DNA from: Nocardia asteroides
GTDB taxonomy: Bacteria; Actinomycetota; Actinomycetes; Mycobacteriales; Mycobacteriaceae
Length of the DNA stretch: 64,000 nt
Direction of reading: 5' to 3'
Assembly: GCF_900637185.1 (NCBI RefSeq)
Contig: NZ_LR134352.1
Span: forward strand, 62,001 to 126,000
Part shown: piece by piece, positions 16,887 through 26,435 of the stretch
How positions within the stretch are numbered: position 1 is the first letter of the stretch
Layout: every line of letters starts with the position of its first letter
Notes under the pieces: model-generated
Told to the model about the DNA's origin: nothing
The model's input: only the letters and a program-made list of their open reading frames with translations
Database searches by the model: none
Program-made: the position numbers and the translations under genes

Positions 16887-18277
16887 GAGTCCTGCCCATC
16901 GCCGAGGTGTCCTGCGGTGAAGTCGTCGGCCAGCGCGGACTCCGCCGCAGCGACCTCCATGGGAGCGGCAACCGCTTGCACCGCACCGGGTTTCAGTTCG
17001 AACAGCTCACGCAGCGCCTCGGCGTAGCTGTCGCCGCCCGGCGTCGAAGCCAGCTGCTTCACGCGCACCGTCGGCGCGTGCAGCAGCTTGTCGACGACGC
17101 GGCGCACGGTGCGCGCCACCTCGTCGCGAGCCGGATCGGCCAGGTCGGGCAGCCGCGAATCCAGGCGGAGCAGTTCGGCTTCCACCACTTCGGCGGCACG
17201 CTGACGCAGTGCGGCCACCGTGGGGGTGACCTCCGCCATGCGTTGCCCGGCAAGGTATTTGGCGAGTTCGTCGGCGACGATCTGACGCGCGGCGGCGGTG
17301 TCGTCGGCCGCGGCGCCCGCGGCCGGATCGCGCTGCAGCGATTCGATGTCGATGACGGCGACGCCCGGCAGGCCTGCCACGGCGTGCTCCACGTCGCGGG
17401 GCAGCCCGAGGTCGCAGAAGACCAGCGGACGGTCGGCGGCCTCGGTGTTGGCCCGCCCGGCCAGCGCGCGATGGGTGTCGGCCAGGGTGACGACCGCGCC
17501 CACCGCGCCGGTACAGGTGATGACGACATCGGCGCCCGCCATGGCCTCGGTGAGCCGTGACATCTCGACGGCCTCGGCGTCGACCCCGTGCATGCTGCGC
17601 CCGGTCTCGGCCAGCCGCTGCGCGCGATCGAGGGTGCGGTTGACGACCACGATGCGGCCGATCCCGGCCCGCGACAGATGCGCGACGGCCAGGCCGCCCA
17701 TGGCGCCCGCGCCCACGACCACCGCGGTCCGGCCCGCGAGCGCTCCGACGACGCCGCTCGCGCGGTCCAGCGCCACCGACACCACCGATGCGCCGGCCCG
17801 GTCGATCCCGGTCTCGGAGTGCACCCGCTTGCCGACCCGCAGCCCGTGCTGGGCCAGCTCGTGCAGGGTGCGCCCGACCGCCTGCTGCCCGTCGGCGCTG
17901 GCGTAGGCGCTGCGGATCTGGCTGAGCACCTGCTGCTCGCCGACGACCATCGAGTCCAGGCCGCTGGCGACCGCGAACAGATGCTCGGCGGCGGCCTCGC
18001 TGTAGCGGACGTAGGCGTGCCGAGTCAGATCGCCCAGCGGCAGCCCGGAATGCTTGGTGAGCAGTTCGCTGACCTCGCCGAGCCCGCCGTGGAAGGCGTC
18101 GACCACGGCGTAGACCTCGACGCGGTTGCAGGTGGAGACGATCATCGCCTCGGACACGTGGCTGGAGGCGAGCAGCCGGTCGACCAGCTTGGGGCGGTCG
18201 GCCTCACTGATCGCGACCTTCTCGAGCACCGAGACCGGCGCACTCCGATGAGAAATTCCGACGAGCAGGACGCTCAT
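16883..18277 (-). CDS. hemA: glutamyl-tRNA reductase
   Basis: A 464-aa enzyme that reduces glutamyl-tRNA to glutamate-1-semialdehyde, the first committed step of C5 heme synthesis. The catalytic cysteine is C50 in [14 protein letters not shown]. Other landmarks are [17 protein letters not shown], the NADPH-binding [12 protein letters not shown] and the C-terminal dimerisation helices. ATG 18277 overlaps the rex stop, so its synthesis is coupled to the redox repressor that is expected to control the operon. Confidence 0.96.
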   Translation of the reverse strand: MSVLLVGISHRSAPVSVLEKVAISEADRPKLVDRLLASSHVSEAMIVSTCNRVEVYAVVDAFHGGLGEVSELLTKHSGLPLGDLTRHAYVRYSEAAAEHLFAVASGLDSMVVGEQQVLSQIRSAYASADGQQAVGRTLHELAQHGLRVGKRVHSETGIDRAGASVVSVALDRASGVVGALAGRTAVVVGAGAMGGLAVAHLSRAGIGRIVVVNRTLDRAQRLAETGRSMHGVDAEAVEMSRLTEAMAGADVVITCTGAVGAVVTLADTHRALAGRANTEAADRPLVFCDLGLPRDVEHAVAGLPGVAVIDIESLQRDPAAGAAADDTAAARQIVADELAKYLAGQRMAEVTPTVAALRQRAAEVVEAELLRLDSRLPDLADPARDEVARTVRRVVDKLLHAPTVRVKQLASTPGGDSYAEALRELFELKPGAVQAVAAPMEVAAAESALADDFTAGHLGDGQDS

Positions 18278-19143
18278 GGCGTGATCACCGATCCCTTGGT
18301 GCTTGGCTCCGTTGCCGAATGCGGGGTGGCCGAGTGCGGCGCGGTGCGTCGCGTGGGCCTGCCGCGCGCCGGTTCGACCGGCGCGGGGTGCGTGAGGGCG
18401 GGATGGTTCGGCGCGGGCACCCGGCGCGCGATCCGGCCGGAGCCGGCCTGCGCGACCTCGGGCAGGGCCGGCGCGTCGTTGCGGGCGGCGTCGAAGGAGA
18501 GCATCTGCAGCTCCATCGCCAGGTCGACGCGGCGGACCTCCACGTGGGCGGGCGCGCGCAGTTCACACGGGGCGAAGCTCAGGATGGACGGCAGGCCGAC
18601 CGCGACGAGCCGGTCGCACACGTCCTGGGCGGCCTCGTCGGGCACGGCGAGGACCGCGATGGTCGGCGCGAGCGCCGGGATCTGCGCGGTGAGGTGCTCG
18701 ACATCGCGCACGACGAGTCCGGCGTACGACTGGCCGATCACCGCGGAGTCGTTGTCGAAGATCCCGACCACGGTGAAGCCACGTACCCCGAAACCGCCGT
18801 AGCCGACCAGGGCGCGGCCCAGATTGCCCGCACCGATCAGCACCACCCGATGTCCCTGCGACAGACCGAGCACATCTTCGATCCTGGTGCGCAACTTGGC
18901 TACGTCATAGCCGACACCCCGCACACCGTTGGGTCCGAGGAAGGAAAGATCCTTGCGCAGCTTGGCCGAATTGACACCCGCCGCGACAGCCAGTTCCTCA
19001 CTCGATACGATGGCTACACCCTCGTCGGCCAACCCGGCGAGAACCCGGAGATAAGTAGCAAGACGAGTCACCGTGGCCTGGGGGATGTCCCTCTGAAGAG
19101 CCTTGCCGGAGACGCCACCTGGCGTCTCATGCTGCTCTGTCAC
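18274..19143 (-). CDS. rex: redox-sensing transcriptional repressor Rex
   Basis: A 289-aa Rex protein: winged-helix DNA-binding domain (about 15-95; [35 protein letters not shown]) and a Rossmann NAD(H) domain ([19 protein letters not shown]). The C-terminal 55 residues are a Pro/Arg/Thr-rich tail not needed for the fold. Rex represses targets at low NADH/NAD+ ratio. GTG 19143 follows AGGAG by 8 bases. rex-hemACD is an established operon in Streptomyces coelicolor, autoregulated through a Rex operator; the same order and a matching operator are present here. Confidence 0.94.
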   Translation of the reverse strand: MTEQHETPGGVSGKALQRDIPQATVTRLATYLRVLAGLADEGVAIVSSEELAVAAGVNSAKLRKDLSFLGPNGVRGVGYDVAKLRTRIEDVLGLSQGHRVVLIGAGNLGRALVGYGGFGVRGFTVVGIFDNDSAVIGQSYAGLVVRDVEHLTAQIPALAPTIAVLAVPDEAAQDVCDRLVAVGLPSILSFAPCELRAPAHVEVRRVDLAMELQMLSFDAARNDAPALPEVAQAGSGRIARRVPAPNHPALTHPAPVEPARGRPTRRTAPHSATPHSATEPSTKGSVITP

Positions 19144-19311
19144 GTCGTCGGCTCCTCGTGCCGGGCCTGATCGCGGTCCGGTTCCTGTCGTTCGTTCACC
19201 GGTGTGGGTCACTGCGTCGCGAGAGCGACCGTGCCATGGGGGGCTGTACAAACCCGGTCACCGCCGCTGCTGCGTGCGGCGGTGCGGATTGCGTGCCACC
19301 ACCGTAACCGC

Positions 19312-19329
19312 TTGTGCAGGCGTTCACAA
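19312..19329. promoter_or_regulatory. Rex operator upstream of rex-hemACD
   Basis: TTGTGCAGGCGTTCACAA matches the Rex consensus TTGTGAA-N4-TTCACAA at 13 of 14 defined positions. It lies 169 bases upstream of the rex start, in the intergenic region after the glutaredoxin-like gene, as expected for autoregulation. Confidence 0.75.
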
Positions 19330-19346
19330 AGTCGGTGAAATTGGCC

Positions 19347-19628
19347 TCATTTTCCGTCGCGACCAGCGAAACGACTCAGGTCTGCCCGCAAACGGGGCTC
19401 ATCGACGTCGAAATAGCTGTGTTCACGGCCGTCCAACAGGACCACTGGCAGCCGATCGCCGTATTCGGCGCGCAGTCCGGGGTCGGTCGCCGCGGCTTCG
19501 TCCACGTCGAGGGTGCGAACCGGGAGACCGAAATCACCACAGATCGTCTCCAATTGCGCCAGTGCCACGGTGCACAGATGGCAGCCGGCGCGCGTCAACA
19601 GGGTCACGGTGGGTGTGGGATTGATCAT
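19347..19628 (-). CDS. glutaredoxin-like thiol-disulfide protein
   Basis: A 93-aa protein with a thioredoxin/glutaredoxin fold. The active-site motif is CHLC (C16-C19, in LLTRAGCHLCTVALAQL) and the cis-proline region is DRLPVVLLDGRE. It is probably a cytoplasmic redox protein of the DUF836/glutaredoxin type, equivalent in position to M. tuberculosis Rv0508 next to hemA. The start is ATG 19628. Confidence 0.88.
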   Translation of the reverse strand: MINPTPTVTLLTRAGCHLCTVALAQLETICGDFGLPVRTLDVDEAAATDPGLRAEYGDRLPVVLLDGREHSYFDVDEPRLRADLSRFAGRDGK

Positions 19629-19716
19629 GAGCCCTATTTAATCCCCGAGCCCGCAGCGGCTTGTCGGTGAATCCGGTTAGTGTGGACATGGTTCGCGCGA
19701 CTAGCGGAGGGTACTG

Positions 19717-20742
19717 GTGCCGGAACGTTCGAAGGTGGCTAGGGCCGGATTCGTCGCAGGGCGATTCGGGGAGTTCCCTGCGCGGTGGCAACCCAGCCGC
19801 CTGGGCCAGGAACTGCAGGAACAGTTCGCACGGCTGCCCCGCAGCCCGTTCGGGCCGAGCGAGGAGGAGCTGCGCGCCAATCTGGCCGGTGAGGCCAGTG
19901 CCGACGCCGCGCTCACCCTGCACGAGTCCGAACTGGCCGAACAGGGCGAGACCGAGGGCCCCGAGGTCCCCCGCGACCTGACGGCGGCGGCGTTCTTCGA
20001 CGTCGACAACACCCTGGTCCAGGGCGCCTCGATCGTGCACTTCGCCCGCGGCCTGGCCGCGCGCAAATACTTCAAGACCTCCGACCTGGTCGACGTCGCC
20101 TGGAAGCAGGTGAAGTTCCGGGTCACCGGCAAGGAGAACTCCTCCGACATGGCCTCGGGCCGGGAGAAGGCACTCAGCTTCATCGCCGGCAGGCCGACCG
20201 CCGAACTCGCCGCGCTCGGCGAGGAGATCTACGACGAGATCATCGCCGACAAGATCTGGCCCGGCACCCGCGCGCTCGCCCAGATGCACCTGGACGCGGG
20301 CCAGCAGGTGTGGCTGGTCACCGCGACGCCGGTGGAGCTGGCCAATGTCATCGCCAAGCGGCTCGGGCTCACCGGCGCGCTGGGCACGGTGGCCGAAAGT
20401 GTCGACGGCAAGTTCACCGGACGGCTGGTCGGCGACATCCTGCACGGCCTCGGCAAGGCGCACGCGGTGCGCACCCTGGCCATCCGCGAGGGCCTCAACC
20501 TCAAGCGCTGCACGGCCTACTCCGACAGCCACAACGATGTGCCGATGCTGTCGCTGGTCGGCACCGCGGTCGCGATCAACCCGGATTCGGACCTGCGCGA
20601 GGTGGCCAAGAACCGCGGCTGGGAGATCCGCGATTTCCGCACCGGCCGCAAGGCCGCCAAGATCGGCGTCCCCACCGCGCTCGCGCTGGGCGCGGCCGGT
20701 GGCGCGGTCGCGGCGGCGGTGGCCCGCCACCGCGAGCGCTGA
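19717..20742 (+). CDS. HAD-IB family hydrolase (SerB1-like phosphatase)
   Basis: A 341-aa protein with an 85-residue acidic N-terminal extension and a HAD core. Motif I is [11 protein letters not shown] (D95 and D97), motif II lies in [11 protein letters not shown] and motif III/IV in [15 protein letters not shown]. The C-terminus has an Ala/Gly-rich segment that may touch the membrane. It belongs to the HAD-IB subfamily annotated as phosphoserine phosphatase-like (M. tuberculosis Rv0505c); the true substrate is not certain. GTG 19717 follows GGAGGG. Confidence 0.88.
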   Translation: MPERSKVARAGFVAGRFGEFPARWQPSRLGQELQEQFARLPRSPFGPSEEELRANLAGEASADAALTLHESELAEQGETEGPEVPRDLTAAAFFDVDNTLVQGASIVHFARGLAARKYFKTSDLVDVAWKQVKFRVTGKENSSDMASGREKALSFIAGRPTAELAALGEEIYDEIIADKIWPGTRALAQMHLDAGQQVWLVTATPVELANVIAKRLGLTGALGTVAESVDGKFTGRLVGDILHGLGKAHAVRTLAIREGLNLKRCTAYSDSHNDVPMLSLVGTAVAINPDSDLREVAKNRGWEIRDFRTGRKAAKIGVPTALALGAAGGAVAAAVARHRER

Positions 20743-20743
20743 G

Positions 20744-21760
20744 CTACCCCAGGACGGTGTTGCGGCGCTTGGCCAGCAACTTGTAGAGGGTCTGCTGGAT
20801 GGTCTCGCGGACCTGGTCGGTGACCTCGAACATCGTCATCGGGTCGTCGGCGTCCTCGGGCTCGAATGCCGTGGTCGCGATGGGCTCGCCGAATTCGATG
20901 TACCACTTCGACGGCAGCGGGACGGCGCCCAGCGGGCCCAGGTGCGGGAACGTGGGGGTCACCGGGAAGTACGGCAGGCCGAGCAGGCGGGCCAGCGGCT
21001 TGATGTCGGCCAGCTTCGGGTAGATCTCCTCGGAACCGACGATCGAGCACGGGATGATCGGCACGCCGGTGCGCACCGCCGCCGAGACGAACCCGCCGCG
21101 GCCGAAGCGCTGCAGCTTGTAGCGATCGGCGTAGTTCTTGCCGACGCCCTTGAAGCCCTCGGGGAACACCCCGGCGATCTGGCCGGAGCGCAGCAGGCGT
21201 TCGGCGTCGGGATGGCAGGCCAGGGTGTGCCCGGCCTTGCGGGCGAGCGCGCCGAGCAGCGGCAGCTCGAAGATCAGATCGGCGGCCAGCAGGCGCAGGG
21301 CGCGGTGGCTCGGGTGCTTGTCGTGGATGGCCAGCTGCAGCATCAGGCCGTCGAGCGGCACGGTGCCCGCGTGGTTGGCCACGATCAGCGCGCCGCCGGT
21401 GGCGGGGATGTTCTCGATGCCCGTGGTCTCGACCCGGAACCAGATGTCGGACAGCGGCCGCAGGGCGGGCAGGATGACCGACTCGAGCAGGTGCTCGTCG
21501 TAGCCGAACTCGTCGACCGAGTAGTCGCCGGTGAGCCTGCGCCGGGCGAATTCGGCGGCGTTGCGGACCTGCCCGGCCGCCGCGTCGCGGACGATCTCGG
21601 ACAGCGTCTTGGGCGGCCTGGTCGGCATACCGGGCCTGCGATCGCTCAGCGAGGTGACCGGGGTGGCCTGCGTGGGCTGGTCGGGCCATCGTCGTGCGGG
21701 TGGTCGCTGCCGGGTCTCGACATTCACGTCGAGACGAATGACTTTCGCTCCCTCGTTCAT
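20744..21760 (-). CDS. lysophospholipid acyltransferase family protein
   Basis: A 338-aa acyltransferase of the PlsC-like group. Visible motifs are NHAGTVPLDG (N129, H130, D137; acyl transfer site) and VFPEGFKG (substrate phosphate binding), followed by VPIIPCSIVG. There is an N-terminal region of about 100 residues before the fold. It is expected to acylate a lysophospholipid or related glycolipid at the membrane. ATG 21760 overlaps the epimerase stop. The stop is one base from that of the convergent HAD gene. Confidence 0.9.
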   Translation of the reverse strand: MNEGAKVIRLDVNVETRQRPPARRWPDQPTQATPVTSLSDRRPGMPTRPPKTLSEIVRDAAAGQVRNAAEFARRRLTGDYSVDEFGYDEHLLESVILPALRPLSDIWFRVETTGIENIPATGGALIVANHAGTVPLDGLMLQLAIHDKHPSHRALRLLAADLIFELPLLGALARKAGHTLACHPDAERLLRSGQIAGVFPEGFKGVGKNYADRYKLQRFGRGGFVSAAVRTGVPIIPCSIVGSEEIYPKLADIKPLARLLGLPYFPVTPTFPHLGPLGAVPLPSKWYIEFGEPIATTAFEPEDADDPMTMFEVTDQVRETIQQTLYKLLAKRRNTVLG

Positions 21761-22842
21761 GTATGCGCTCCCGAATCGGCCCCGATGAGGCCGAGCAGTT
21801 TGGTTTCCGCGGCGTCGATCCAGGACGGATCGAAGACGGGCCGCAACGCTGCGCCCGCGATGAAGTCGTCGAATGCCTGGACCGTGGTCCAGCGTGGGAT
21901 GAAACCGAGTTCGGTCCGCATGCGGGTGGTATCCAGCCCGCAACCGAAGTAGAAGTAGTCGGGTTGTTCACCGCTGAATCCGCGCATGACCGGGCCCATC
22001 AGCGTGCGCCCGACTGTGCGGAAAACGAAGAACGGCACCGGCGCCACGATCCGCCCGGCGCGGCGGATCGCCTGCGACATGGCCAGTGCGCCGTCGCCCG
22101 CGATATTCACCGTGCCGCCATGTGCCCGAAATGCCGCGTGCACCAGCACGGCGACCGCGTCTTCCTCGTGCAGCAATTGCAGTCTGGCTTCGCGTCCGAG
22201 CACGGTGGGCGTGATCGGCGAACGCAGATATTGCACGCCGCGATCAGCCAGCCGCGGACCCACGATCGGCGCGAAACGCAGAATCGACGCCGAAATATCA
22301 GGCCTGCGCCGCGCCATTCCGCGCACCAGCGCCTCGATATCGATCATGTCGCGCGCGAACCAACCGGACGGTGGGGTACGCGCGCCCATTTCCTCGGTGA
22401 ATTTCGCCGGGTCCTTGGCACTGCAGCCGTACACCGCCGAGGACGACCGGACGACCACGCGGCGCACCGACGGCGCCTTCTGGCACACGGCGAGCAACTG
22501 CATCGCCCCGAGGACGTTGAGATCCTTCATCACCGCGCGACCGCCACCGGCGGGCGGACGGGTGAGCACGGCCGCGTGCACGACGGTGTCCACGTCGTTG
22601 TTCTCCACGACCTTGCGGATCAGCGGATTCCTGATATCGGCGCGCACGAACTCGGCGCTGCCCATCCGGCGGCGCAGCTCCCGGCTGGGGGTCATCGTGT
22701 CGACCGCGATGACGCGCTCGACGCCCGGTTCCGCGGCGAGCCGGGACGCGACGTTACCGCCGAAGAAGCGGCTGGCTCCGGTCACCAGCACTACCTTCGG
22801 TACGTGTCGCTCCCGTGTATCGGAACTCGGACCTGGCCCCAC
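21757..22842 (-). CDS. NAD-dependent epimerase/dehydratase family protein
   Basis: A 361-aa extended short-chain dehydrogenase. The nucleotide-binding motif is VVLVTGASRFFGGNVASRL, followed by FVRADIRNP, the AAVLTRPP loop and a serine-rich active-site region VVRSSSAVYG; the usual YxxxK is not obvious, so catalysis may differ from GalE. It corresponds to the locus called galE2 in M. tuberculosis (Rv0501). GTG 22842 is the only plausible start before the Rossmann motif. It is coupled to the acyltransferase. Confidence 0.83.
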   Translation of the reverse strand: MGPGPSSDTRERHVPKVVLVTGASRFFGGNVASRLAAEPGVERVIAVDTMTPSRELRRRMGSAEFVRADIRNPLIRKVVENNDVDTVVHAAVLTRPPAGGGRAVMKDLNVLGAMQLLAVCQKAPSVRRVVVRSSSAVYGCSAKDPAKFTEEMGARTPPSGWFARDMIDIEALVRGMARRRPDISASILRFAPIVGPRLADRGVQYLRSPITPTVLGREARLQLLHEEDAVAVLVHAAFRAHGGTVNIAGDGALAMSQAIRRAGRIVAPVPFFVFRTVGRTLMGPVMRGFSGEQPDYFYFGCGLDTTRMRTELGFIPRWTTVQAFDDFIAGAALRPVFDPSWIDAAETKLLGLIGADSGAHT

Positions 22843-22980
22843 TCAAAGCCCCCTGCTTCTCATGTTTTCCCGCGTACCAGAGTAGCCGCATTCGCGCCAC
22901 CCACCGACACGATCAACAAGCTTTTAACGAGGACGACTCGTCATCGCATGGCGAGATTCACAAATCTGCCCATTTCAAAA

Positions 22981-23015
22981 CGCGAGCCCGCCACCTCGAC
23001 GGTGACGGGCTCGCG
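22981..23015 (-). terminator. intrinsic terminator after bS22 gene
   Basis: On the minus strand a 10-bp stem (CGCGAGCCCG arms) is extended inward by CACC/GGTG after one mismatch and is followed by TTTT. It sits 13 bases past the bS22 stop, giving a classic Rho-independent terminator. Confidence 0.85.
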
Positions 23016-23027
23016 TGGCGCGCAGGC

Positions 23028-23129
23028 TTACTTGCCGAGTTTGCGCCGCTGCACACGCGTGCGGCGAAGCAGCTTGCGGTGCTTCTTCTTCGACATACGC
23101 TTGCGGCGCTTCTTGATCACAGAACCCAT
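23028..23129 (-). CDS. 30S ribosomal protein bS22 (AURKAIP1/COX24 domain)
   Basis: A 33-aa extremely basic protein, [17 protein letters not shown] followed by [16 protein letters not shown], the actinobacterial small ribosomal subunit protein known as bS22 in mycobacterial ribosome structures. GAGGAAA precedes ATG 23129. It sits in the same order as in M. tuberculosis (Rv0500B) and has its own terminator. Confidence 0.93.
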
Positions 23130-23316
23130 AGGGTTTCCTCGCGTTTCTCTACTCGGCATACACACGCGGTGTCGCGTGCGTCGTCTGGTGCCCGCGCCGC
23201 CGGCGCGCACCGGACACCACGAAGCGGTGCCACCGGCAGGCGGACACGAACCGAGGGTTCATGCTACCGGGACACCCGAGCAGCGACGAAACCGCCCTTG
23301 TACCTAGCGGCCTACG

Positions 23317-23601
23317 TCAGCCGGCGTCGAAGTACGACGTCTCCAGGTAGTCGTGCACCGCCTTCGCGTGCACCCGGAACGATCGGCCGACGCGCACGGC
23401 GGGCAGTTCACCCGAGTGCACGAGCCGGTACACCGTCATCTTCGACACCCGCATGAGATCGGCGACTTCGGCGACGGTGAGAAACTGAGTGCCACCGCCG
23501 ATCACCGGTTGTCCCTGCGTGGAGCCGACCCGCGGAGCGGAAGAACCCGATCCGCCGCCCGACGCCGGTGAATTGCTAGACATTCTGTTCGCAGCCATCA
23601 T
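23317..23601 (-). CDS. excisionase-family helix-turn-helix DNA-binding protein
   Basis: A 94-aa protein with a Gly/Ser-rich N-terminus (1-40) and a MerR/excisionase-type helix-turn-helix: FLTVAEVADLMRVSKMTVYRL then VGRSFRVHAKAVHDYLETSYFDAG. The C-terminal half is nearly identical to M. tuberculosis Rv0500A as I recall it. It is probably a small transcription factor; targets unknown. The start is not certain: ATG 23601 is used, with GGAGG about 11 bases upstream, and in-frame alternatives lie further 5'. Confidence 0.85.
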   Translation of the reverse strand: MMAANRMSSNSPASGGGSGSSAPRVGSTQGQPVIGGGTQFLTVAEVADLMRVSKMTVYRLVHSGELPAVRVGRSFRVHAKAVHDYLETSYFDAG

Positions 23602-23745
23602 GGCACCATTGACCTCCGGCACGTCCGCGCCGCCGGCTTCCCCACCGGCGGAACAGACACGCACGTGCTTCTACGAGCTTAGCGGGACCAGTGGGATTAC
23701 TGCGACGGGTGTGAGAAATCGGTTTTCATCCCGGGTACCCGATCG

Positions 23746-24564
23746 TCATTCGTTCGACGCGCCCTGTTCCGCGGAGCGTTGTTTCGATGCGTGCAGCGCT
23801 TCCAGGAACGCCGAGCGCACCGCGCCCCGCTCGAGCACCCGCAGGGCCGCCGCCGTGGTACCCGCGGGCGAGGTGACCGCGGCCCGCAGATCGACCGCGC
23901 TCTGCCCGGTCTCGTCCAGCAGCGCGGCCGAGCCGATCATGGTCTGCACGACCAGCTGGGTGGCCACATCGCGCGTCAGCCCCAGGCTCACGCCGGCATC
24001 GACCATCGCCTCGACGACGAGGAAGAAATACGCCGGTCCAGAGCCCGACACCGCGGTGACCGCGTCCATCTGCGTTTCGGCCACCGTCACCACCTTACCG
24101 ACGGCCTCGAGCATCTCGCCGACGAGCTCGAGCTGCTCCGGGTCGGCGTAGCGGCCGGGCGCGAGCGCGCTCATACCCTGGCCGACCAGCATCGGGGTGT
24201 TCGACATGACCCGGACCACCGGGAAACCGGCGGGCAGCTTGGACTCCAGGCGCGCGGTGGACACACCGGCGGCCAGCGAGACCAGCACCTGCTCGCGGCC
24301 GCTGTCCAGATCAGCCTTGGACAGTTCGGTGAGCACCGCGTCGACATCGCCCGGCTTGACCGCAACGACGACGATGTCGGCGCCGACGACCGCGTCGGCC
24401 ACCGAACCGGTCACCCGGATCTTGAACCGCTCGGCCAGCTGCGCCGCACGAGCGGGCTGCGACTCGACGACGACCAGATCCTTGGTCGCCCTGCCGGATT
24501 CCAGCAATCCGGCGACCAGCGCCTCACCGATCCGCCCGCCACCGATTACCGCAATTCTCGTCAT
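23746..24564 (-). CDS. proC: pyrroline-5-carboxylate reductase
   Basis: A 272-aa enzyme catalysing the last step of proline synthesis. The NAD(P) motif is IAVIGGGRIGEALVAGLL, followed by VVAVKPGDVD, VRVMSNTPMLVGQGM and the family signature around AVSGSGPAYFFLVVEAM and SPAGTTAAALRVLE. Length is typical. It stands next to the HTH and bS22 genes, as in mycobacteria. Confidence 0.95.
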   Translation of the reverse strand: MTRIAVIGGGRIGEALVAGLLESGRATKDLVVVESQPARAAQLAERFKIRVTGSVADAVVGADIVVVAVKPGDVDAVLTELSKADLDSGREQVLVSLAAGVSTARLESKLPAGFPVVRVMSNTPMLVGQGMSALAPGRYADPEQLELVGEMLEAVGKVVTVAETQMDAVTAVSGSGPAYFFLVVEAMVDAGVSLGLTRDVATQLVVQTMIGSAALLDETGQSAVDLRAAVTSPAGTTAAALRVLERGAVRSAFLEALHASKQRSAEQGASNE

Positions 24565-24591
24565 GGCTCCAGGTTAGTGGTGCGGTACTCC

Positions 24592-25458
24592 TCAGCGCGC
24601 CGCCGGGATCAGCGCCAACTGGCGACTCTGGGCGACCACGGCGCCGGTGGAGTCGATGACCAGCTGATCCTCGTCGAACATCCGCTGACCGACCTCACGG
24701 GCGGTCGCGATGACGCGCAGCCAGCCCGGGGCGGGGACGCGGCGCAGGTAGGTGGTCATCTGGACGGTCGGCGACCAGCCGAACTGGCCCAGGTTGATCG
24801 GCACCGGCGGGCTCATGTCGGCGGCCATCATGGCGAAGGCGGCGCGCACGCGCGGGTCGGACTCGTCGCCGTCGAGCGGGCGGATCCACAGCCGGGCGCG
24901 CGGCTCGCCGGTCTCGCCGCGGGCGAAGTCGGCCCACTTCGCGTCGAGGTACACCCGCGACACCTCGCCGACGTGCACGATCTTGCCCATCGGCGAATCG
25001 GGGGTGTATTCGAGCGCGGTGGCGTCGGGCTCGGCGGGCATGTCGGTGGCGGTGTCGCTCCAGCGGGTGCCGTCCGCGTCGAGGTGACCGAAGGTGAAGG
25101 CGGTGCGCACGAGGGTGCGCCCGTCCTGGATCAGCTCCGCGTCGGCCAGGCAGATCTGGCGGCCCTTCTTGCGGATGGTGACCGCGTATTCCACCTCGCC
25201 CGGGTCGGGGGCGCCGAGGAAGTCGGAGCTGCCCGCGATCGGGGCCATCTGCGCCAGGGCCGGGTCGGCCTCGGTGAGCCACCGGGTGGCCGCGGCGGCG
25301 CTGGCGGCGACCATGGTGCCGCCGTGCACCTTGGGACCGATGGTCCAGGTCGGCGCGATGATGCCGACGTAGCGGCCGGTGGCCGCGTCGGTGGTGGTGA
25401 GCTCGGTCAGGTCGACCACCTGGCTGAACGGCGCGTCGGTCGCGAGTTCTCGCGTCAT
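24592..25458 (-). CDS. thioesterase family protein (acyl-CoA thioesterase-like, double hotdog)
   Basis: A 288-aa protein with two hotdog-like halves: residues about 15-125 (IIAPTWTIGPKVHGGTMVAA, VTIRKKGRQICLADAEL, TLVRTAFTFGHLD) and 170-285 (FGWSPTVQMTTYLRRVPAPGWLRVIATAR, VVAQSRQLALIP). This is the TesB/4HBT_3-like arrangement; the substrate is probably an acyl-CoA. ATG 25458 has AGGAG 5 bases upstream; a GTG two codons earlier overlaps that site. It is equivalent in position to M. tuberculosis Rv0499. Confidence 0.82.
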   Translation of the reverse strand: MTRELATDAPFSQVVDLTELTTTDAATGRYVGIIAPTWTIGPKVHGGTMVAASAAAATRWLTEADPALAQMAPIAGSSDFLGAPDPGEVEYAVTIRKKGRQICLADAELIQDGRTLVRTAFTFGHLDADGTRWSDTATDMPAEPDATALEYTPDSPMGKIVHVGEVSRVYLDAKWADFARGETGEPRARLWIRPLDGDESDPRVRAAFAMMAADMSPPVPINLGQFGWSPTVQMTTYLRRVPAPGWLRVIATAREVGQRMFDEDQLVIDSTGAVVAQSRQLALIPAAR

Positions 25459-25490
25459 GGTCACTCCTGGTCGCTGGTCATGTGCGGATT

Positions 25491-25515
25491 CGTACAGCGT
25501 ACAAGCATGCTATGC
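25491..25515. promoter_or_regulatory. two adjacent short dyads upstream of the thioesterase gene
   Basis: GTAC-AGC-GTAC (25492-25502) and GCAT-GCT-ATGC (25505-25515) lie side by side 34-57 bases before the thioesterase start. Such dyads resemble TetR-type operators. No regulator gene is adjacent, so the call is tentative. Confidence 0.35.
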
Positions 25516-25553
25516 AGACCACCATACTCAGGCGGTGTGACATAGCCGATGAC

Positions 25554-26426
25554 TCAGCTGCGGTCGGCGTGGGTGGCGCCGGTGAGGTGCCTGCGCGCGA
25601 AATCCAGCGTGCGGCCGAGCAGCGCCGAGCGCTCGGCGGTGGTGCGCGCGGTCTGGGTGTTGATCTCGGCCACCGCGTGCCCGGTGAAACCGGTGTGCAC
25701 CAGGTGCTCGCACAGCTGCGCGCACGGCTGGGTGCCCTCGCCGGGGACCAGGTGCTCGTCGTGGGCCGCGCCACGGCCGTCGGCCAGGTGCAGGTGGACC
25801 AGGCCCTCGCCCATCCGCCGGGCCAGTTCCAGCGCGTCGGCGCCGGCGGTCGCGGTGTGCGACAGGTCGAGGGTGTAGTGCTCGAAGCCGATGTCGGTCG
25901 GATCGAACGACGGGCTGAACGCGCTCACCGCCGCGCCCGGCCCGGCCCGGCGTTCCAGCCTGCGCACCGAGCCCTGCCGGAACAGCGTGTCGGCCCGCAT
26001 CGGGAACATGTTCTCCACCGCGACCTTGATCGGGTAGTGCGCTTCCAGCTCGCCCACCTGGTCGGCGAAACCCTTGGCGTAGCGGCGCTGCCAGCGGAAC
26101 GGCGGATGCACCACCACGGTGTCGGCGCCGAGCGCCTGCGCGGTACGCACGCTGCGCTCCAGCTTGGCCACCGGGTCGGCGCCCCAGACCCGCTGGGAGA
26201 TCAGCAGACACGGCGCGTGCACGGCGAGGACCGGTACGCCGTAGCGCTTCACGTAGGACTGCACGGTCGCGATGTCCTGGCTGGCCGGCTCGGCCCAGAC
26301 CATCAATTCGACACCGTCGTAACCCAATTCGGCCGCGTACCGGAACGCCGCCTGAGTGTTCTCCGGATACACCGATGCCGTCGACAGTCCGATCGCGATG
26401 TCCGCCCGCGCGTTCCCCACAGCCAC
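25554..26426 (-). CDS. sugar phosphate isomerase/epimerase (xylose isomerase-like TIM barrel)
   Basis: A 290-aa TIM-barrel protein. Metal-site style motifs include AAELGYDGVELMVW, VLAVHAPCLL, TVVVHPPFRWQRRY, VAVENMFP, HYTLDLSHTATAG and LVHLHLADGRGAAHDEHLVPGEG, a complete set of the acidic and histidine ligands of this fold. The substrate is unknown. It corresponds to M. tuberculosis Rv0498. The next gene upstream ends 10 bases before its ATG, so co-transcription is likely. Confidence 0.88.
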   Translation of the reverse strand: MAVGNARADIAIGLSTASVYPENTQAAFRYAAELGYDGVELMVWAEPASQDIATVQSYVKRYGVPVLAVHAPCLLISQRVWGADPVAKLERSVRTAQALGADTVVVHPPFRWQRRYAKGFADQVGELEAHYPIKVAVENMFPMRADTLFRQGSVRRLERRAGPGAAVSAFSPSFDPTDIGFEHYTLDLSHTATAGADALELARRMGEGLVHLHLADGRGAAHDEHLVPGEGTQPCAQLCEHLVHTGFTGHAVAEINTQTARTTAERSALLGRTLDFARRHLTGATHADRS

Positions 26427-26435
26427 TCCCTGCGT

